This document shows positions 61,565 through 64,000 of a stretch of 64,000 bases of DNA, in pieces. The stretch's first letter is position 1. Every line of letters starts with the position of its first letter. The position numbers and the translations under genes were made by a program. Source of the DNA: Pseudomonadota bacterium (lineage in GTDB: Bacteria > Pseudomonadota > Alphaproteobacteria > Rhizobiales > Rhizobiaceae). Location: NCBI GenBank assembly GCA_023404095.1, contig JAEYDD010000075.1, positions 248,001 through 312,000 of the forward strand, given 5' to 3'. A model generated the notes under the pieces. That model was given only the letters and a program-made list of their open reading frames with translations. It was not told where the DNA came from and ran no database searches.

Positions 61565-62761
61565 TCAGCAGGCGAGATCCGCCACAACGGCGTCGAGGAT
61601 CAACATGCCGGCGGGCGTGCAGCGCAGGCGGGAATTGCCGAGGCGCTCTAGGAATCCGTGATCGATGAGGAACTGCTCGCGCGCTGGATCGGGGTCATGG
61701 CCCGAAAGCGCCTGCCAGCGGGCGAGATCCACCCCCTCGGTGAGGCGCAACCCCATCAGGAGCAGTTCGTCGGCCTGTTCCGACAGTTCCAGCACCTCCT
61801 GATCGACCATGCCGTGCGCATTCTCCTCCACGAGCGAGACCCAAGTCTCCGGATGGCGCTCGGTCGCCGTCGCTATCTTCGTTCCACCGGTCGACAACCT
61901 TCCATGGGCGCCGGGGCCGATACCGACATAGTCGCCGTAGCGCCAGTAGGTGAGGTTGTGCCGGCTTTCGGCGCCGGGGCGGGCATGGTTGGACACCTCG
62001 TAGGCGGGCATGCCCTCGCGCGCTGTGATCTCCTGCGTCGCCTCGTAGAGGACAGCCGACTGTTCGCCATCCGGAACGATCAGCTTGCCGGCCTTGTGCA
62101 GGCCGTAGAACGGCGTCCCCTCCTCGATCGTCAACTGGTAGAGGGAGAGGTGGTCGACGGCATAGGACACTGCCTGCTTCAGCTCGGCATCCCATTCCGC
62201 CACCGTCTGGTTCGGCCGGGCATAGATCAGATCGAAGGACATGCGCGGGAAGATCTCGCGTGCAAGCCTGATAGCCTTCAGGGCGTCTTCGACGTCGTGC
62301 AGCCGGCCGAGGAATTTCAGGTCGCGGTCGTTCAGGGCCTGCACGCCGAGCGAGACGCGATTGACGCCGGCCGCGCGATAGCCGCGGAAGCGTTCAGCCT
62401 CGACGCTGGACGGGTTGGCCTCCATGGTGATCTCGATACCGTCGGGCATGTGCCACTGGCCTGCTATCCCTGACAGGATCGCGCTGACCGTCGAGGGTCG
62501 CATCAGGGAAGGGGTGCCGCCCCCCATGAAGACGCTGGTGACCGTGCGCGGGCCGGTCAGCCGCCGCATCGTCTCCATCTCCTTCAGGAAGGCGGCGACG
62601 AACCGGTCCTGGTCGACCGGCTGATGGCGGACATGACTGTTGAAGTCGCAATAGGGGCATTTGGCGGCACAGAAAGGCCAATGCACATAGACTCCGAAGC
62701 CGGGGTCCAGCGGATCGTCGCCAATCGGCTGTCTCGGTGCGAAAGGGGTGACCGCCGTCAT
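61565..62761 (-). CDS. hemW: Radical SAM family haem chaperone HemW
   Basis: A 398-residue radical SAM protein. VHWPFCAAKCPYCDFNSH holds the cluster cysteines 31, 35 and 38 (CxxxCxxC), here with the extra Phe-Cys context typical of HemW rather than HemN. GGGTPSLM and GVQALNDRDLKFLGRLHD are further blocks, and the C-terminal HemN-C domain is present. It binds haem and passes it to respiratory enzymes; it was formerly annotated as coproporphyrinogen oxidase. It starts 8 bases after rdgB. Confidence 0.93.
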   Translation of the reverse strand: MTAVTPFAPRQPIGDDPLDPGFGVYVHWPFCAAKCPYCDFNSHVRHQPVDQDRFVAAFLKEMETMRRLTGPRTVTSVFMGGGTPSLMRPSTVSAILSGIAGQWHMPDGIEITMEANPSSVEAERFRGYRAAGVNRVSLGVQALNDRDLKFLGRLHDVEDALKAIRLAREIFPRMSFDLIYARPNQTVAEWDAELKQAVSYAVDHLSLYQLTIEEGTPFYGLHKAGKLIVPDGEQSAVLYEATQEITAREGMPAYEVSNHARPGAESRHNLTYWRYGDYVGIGPGAHGRLSTGGTKIATATERHPETWVSLVEENAHGMVDQEVLELSEQADELLLMGLRLTEGVDLARWQALSGHDPDPAREQFLIDHGFLERLGNSRLRCTPAGMLILDAVVADLAC

Positions 62762-62769
62762 CTGCTGCC

Positions 62770-63414
62770 CTACGCTTCCAGGCAGGTTTCGACGAAACGC
62801 TTGAAGGCGCGGGCGCGGTGCGACAGCGCCTGGGCTTCGCCGTGCTTCCAGCCGTGCTTTTCCTCTGCACTCATCTCGCCGAAGGTGACCGCGTGGCCCT
62901 CCGGCTGGAAGATCGGATCATACCCGAAGCCCTGGCTGCCACGCGGCGGCCAGACGACGGTACCTTCGATTTCTCCGCGGAACATCTCGGTATGCCCGTC
63001 CGGCCAGGCCAGGCACAGGACGGAGACAAAGCGGGCGGTGCGATCGGCCGGTGCCGTGGCGCCTTTTTCACCGAGCGCGTGTTCGACCTTCTCCATCGCC
63101 ATGGCGAAGTCGCGGCTGCCGTCAGCCTTTTCCGCCCAGTTGGCGGTGTAGACGCCGGGCGCGCCGCCGAGCGCATCGATAACGATTCCCGAATCGTCCG
63201 AGAGTGCAGGCATGCCGGCAGCCTTGGCCGACGCCAGGGCCTTGATCGCCGCGTTCTCCTCGAATGTCGTGCCCGTCTCGTCCGGCTCGATGAAGTTCAG
63301 GTCGGCGGCCGACCTGGCCTCGAAGCCGAGCGGGCCGATCAGATCGCGGATTTCGCGGATCTTGCCGGCGTTGTGGCTGGCCACGACGATCGTGCGGGTA
63401 TCGAGCTTGCGCAT
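62770..63414 (-). CDS. rdgB: Non-canonical purine NTP pyrophosphatase (RdgB/HAM1)
   Basis: A 214-residue RdgB. VVASHNAGKIREI binds the nucleotide triphosphate, SDDSGIVIDALGGAPGVYTANW holds the catalytic acidic residues, and GSQGFGYDPIFQPEG is the base-recognition block. It hydrolyses dITP and XTP before they reach DNA. The ATG at 63414 starts the conserved part; the open frame adds 20 codons upstream. Middle gene of a three-gene strand. Confidence 0.96.
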   Translation of the reverse strand: MRKLDTRTIVVASHNAGKIREIRDLIGPLGFEARSAADLNFIEPDETGTTFEENAAIKALASAKAAGMPALSDDSGIVIDALGGAPGVYTANWAEKADGSRDFAMAMEKVEHALGEKGATAPADRTARFVSVLCLAWPDGHTEMFRGEIEGTVVWPPRGSQGFGYDPIFQPEGHAVTFGEMSAEEKHGWKHGEAQALSHRARAFKRFVETCLEA

Positions 63415-63425
63415 GTCTGTTCCTG

Positions 63426-63866
63426 TCAGGTCGGGTCGCCAGGGTCGAGGCCCCAGAGGCCGGGTTCGGCGCATTCGAGGCTGTTTCCGGCGGGATCACG
63501 GAAATAGATGGAGCGGGCGCCATTCGGCCAGCGGAAATCCGCCTCGATGGCGACACCTGCTTCTTTCAGCTTTTCCACCCAGAAATCAAGCGCCGCGGCC
63601 GATGCGCGAAAACAGACATGGCCTTGTCCCGTCATTCCGTGCACGGGCACGGGAAAAGCGTGCGGCGGCGGCGGCACCACGGTCTCCTTCGGATTGAAGA
63701 TGAGAAGGACGCCGGGGCCACAGCGGAAGAAGACATGGCGGTTCGCCTGTCGCGTGATTTTCTCAAGGCCAAGCAGGCTGCCGTAGAAGGCTTCGGCCGC
63801 ATCCAGATCTTCCGCATAGAGCGCGGTCTCAAGGATGCCGGCGAGGAGGTTCTCCGGATCGGCCAT
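63426..63866 (-). CDS. VOC-superfamily (glyoxalase/bleomycin resistance) protein
   Basis: A 146-residue protein of two beta-alpha-beta-beta-beta modules. ILETALYAEDLDAAEAFYGSLLG starts the first, and GHVCFRASAAALDFWVEKLKEAG the second; the last strand YFRDPAGNSLECAEPG carries the metal-binding glutamate. Substrate unknown. It ends 11 bases before rdgB and probably shares its transcript. Confidence 0.88.
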   Translation of the reverse strand: MADPENLLAGILETALYAEDLDAAEAFYGSLLGLEKITRQANRHVFFRCGPGVLLIFNPKETVVPPPPHAFPVPVHGMTGQGHVCFRASAAALDFWVEKLKEAGVAIEADFRWPNGARSIYFRDPAGNSLECAEPGLWGLDPGDPT

Positions 63867-63899
63867 CTAAATTTCCTCCACCTCGCATCTTTCCCGGCA

Positions 63900-64000
63900 G
63901 ACGGCGAAGCGCCGCCGTCGCCTCCCGGCCTTGACCGGGAGAGGGTGCCCGAAGGGCGGATGACGGGCAAGGGAGAAGTTCCGCGGCCCGAAGATGCCAT
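63900..64000. repeat. RIME-like palindromic repeat at the window end
   Basis: Two hairpins, GACGGCG...CGCCGTC (63900-63919) and CTCCCGG-CCTTGA-CCGGGAG (63922-63941), are followed by AGAGGGTGCCCGAAGGGCGGATGACGGGCAA in the style of rhizobial intergenic mosaic elements; the same type occurs at 33540-33665. The element probably continues past the window. Confidence 0.6.

Overview
The window looks like a chromosomal segment from an alphaproteobacterium of the Rhizobiaceae (Ensifer/Rhizobium/Shinella-like). Reasons: GC-rich sequence, PmtA of the rhizobial type, dnaA lying apart from dnaN, the neighbourhood dnaA-rpsT-mutM-ubiE-ubiB-coaBC-dut with hemW-rdgB on the other side, RIME-like palindromic intergenic repeats, and candidate Irr, PhoB, CcrM (GANTC) and GTTC-N7-GTTC (alphaproteobacterial LexA) sites. 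I assigned genus only to family level. I found no tRNA, rRNA, CRISPR array, prophage or transposase.

Layout. 1-8459: end of a PfkB sugar kinase, a sulfite-oxidase-like molybdoenzyme behind a good promoter, an RTX protein, an ArsC/Spx-like protein, an aromatic/aspartate aminotransferase, an EEP-family phosphoesterase convergent with a cardiolipin synthase, an AstE/AspA-type zinc hydrolase and an O6-alkylguanine methyltransferase. 8460-12829: a decayed LysR fragment, guaA with an MTA/SAH nucleosidase and a thioesterase, TspO and a GNAT enzyme. 12898-19349: a periplasmic iron module (imelysin, di-haem protein, second imelysin, then CorA, then a Tat-exported DUF1513 protein) behind a candidate Irr box. 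19417-31682: housekeeping genes (RsmB-type methyltransferase, RlpA, queG, uppP, pyrF, pmtA, dnaN, rsmI/yraN) and one 50-residue secreted peptide gene.

32086-37580: a glycerol-3-phosphate ABC operon ugpBAEC plus a translationally coupled EEP phosphoesterase, with a candidate PhoB box in front and a RIME-like double hairpin between ugpB and ugpA. From memory of S. meliloti, yraN normally sits close to gshB, so this operon appears inserted between them. 37838-50349: a cupin, gshB, comM behind a candidate SOS box, cysK, a LysE exporter, dps, a GNAT enzyme, dut, prfC, a DUF2182/DUF1326 membrane pair with Met- and Cys-rich segments, and a class II amidotransferase. 50380-58769: coaBC, an ion channel ending in a zinc ribbon, a secreted sulfatase, ubiB, ubiE, mutM and rpsT.

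58770-63866: a long gene-free region carrying a tight cluster of GANTC sites, then dnaA with a strong terminator, then the operon VOC protein-rdgB-hemW. The window ends in a second RIME-like repeat.

Together the genes cover chromosome replication control (dnaA, dnaN), nucleotide hygiene and repair (dut, rdgB, mutM, ogt, comM), ubiquinone synthesis (ubiB, ubiE), phospholipid and phosphate economy (cls, pmtA, ugp, EEP enzymes) and periplasmic metal handling (imelysin module, DUF2182/DUF1326). I did not see one wholly new multi-gene system. The best leads are the metal modules, the zinc-ribbon channel, the ugp-linked phosphoesterase and the regulatory sites at dnaA and comM.
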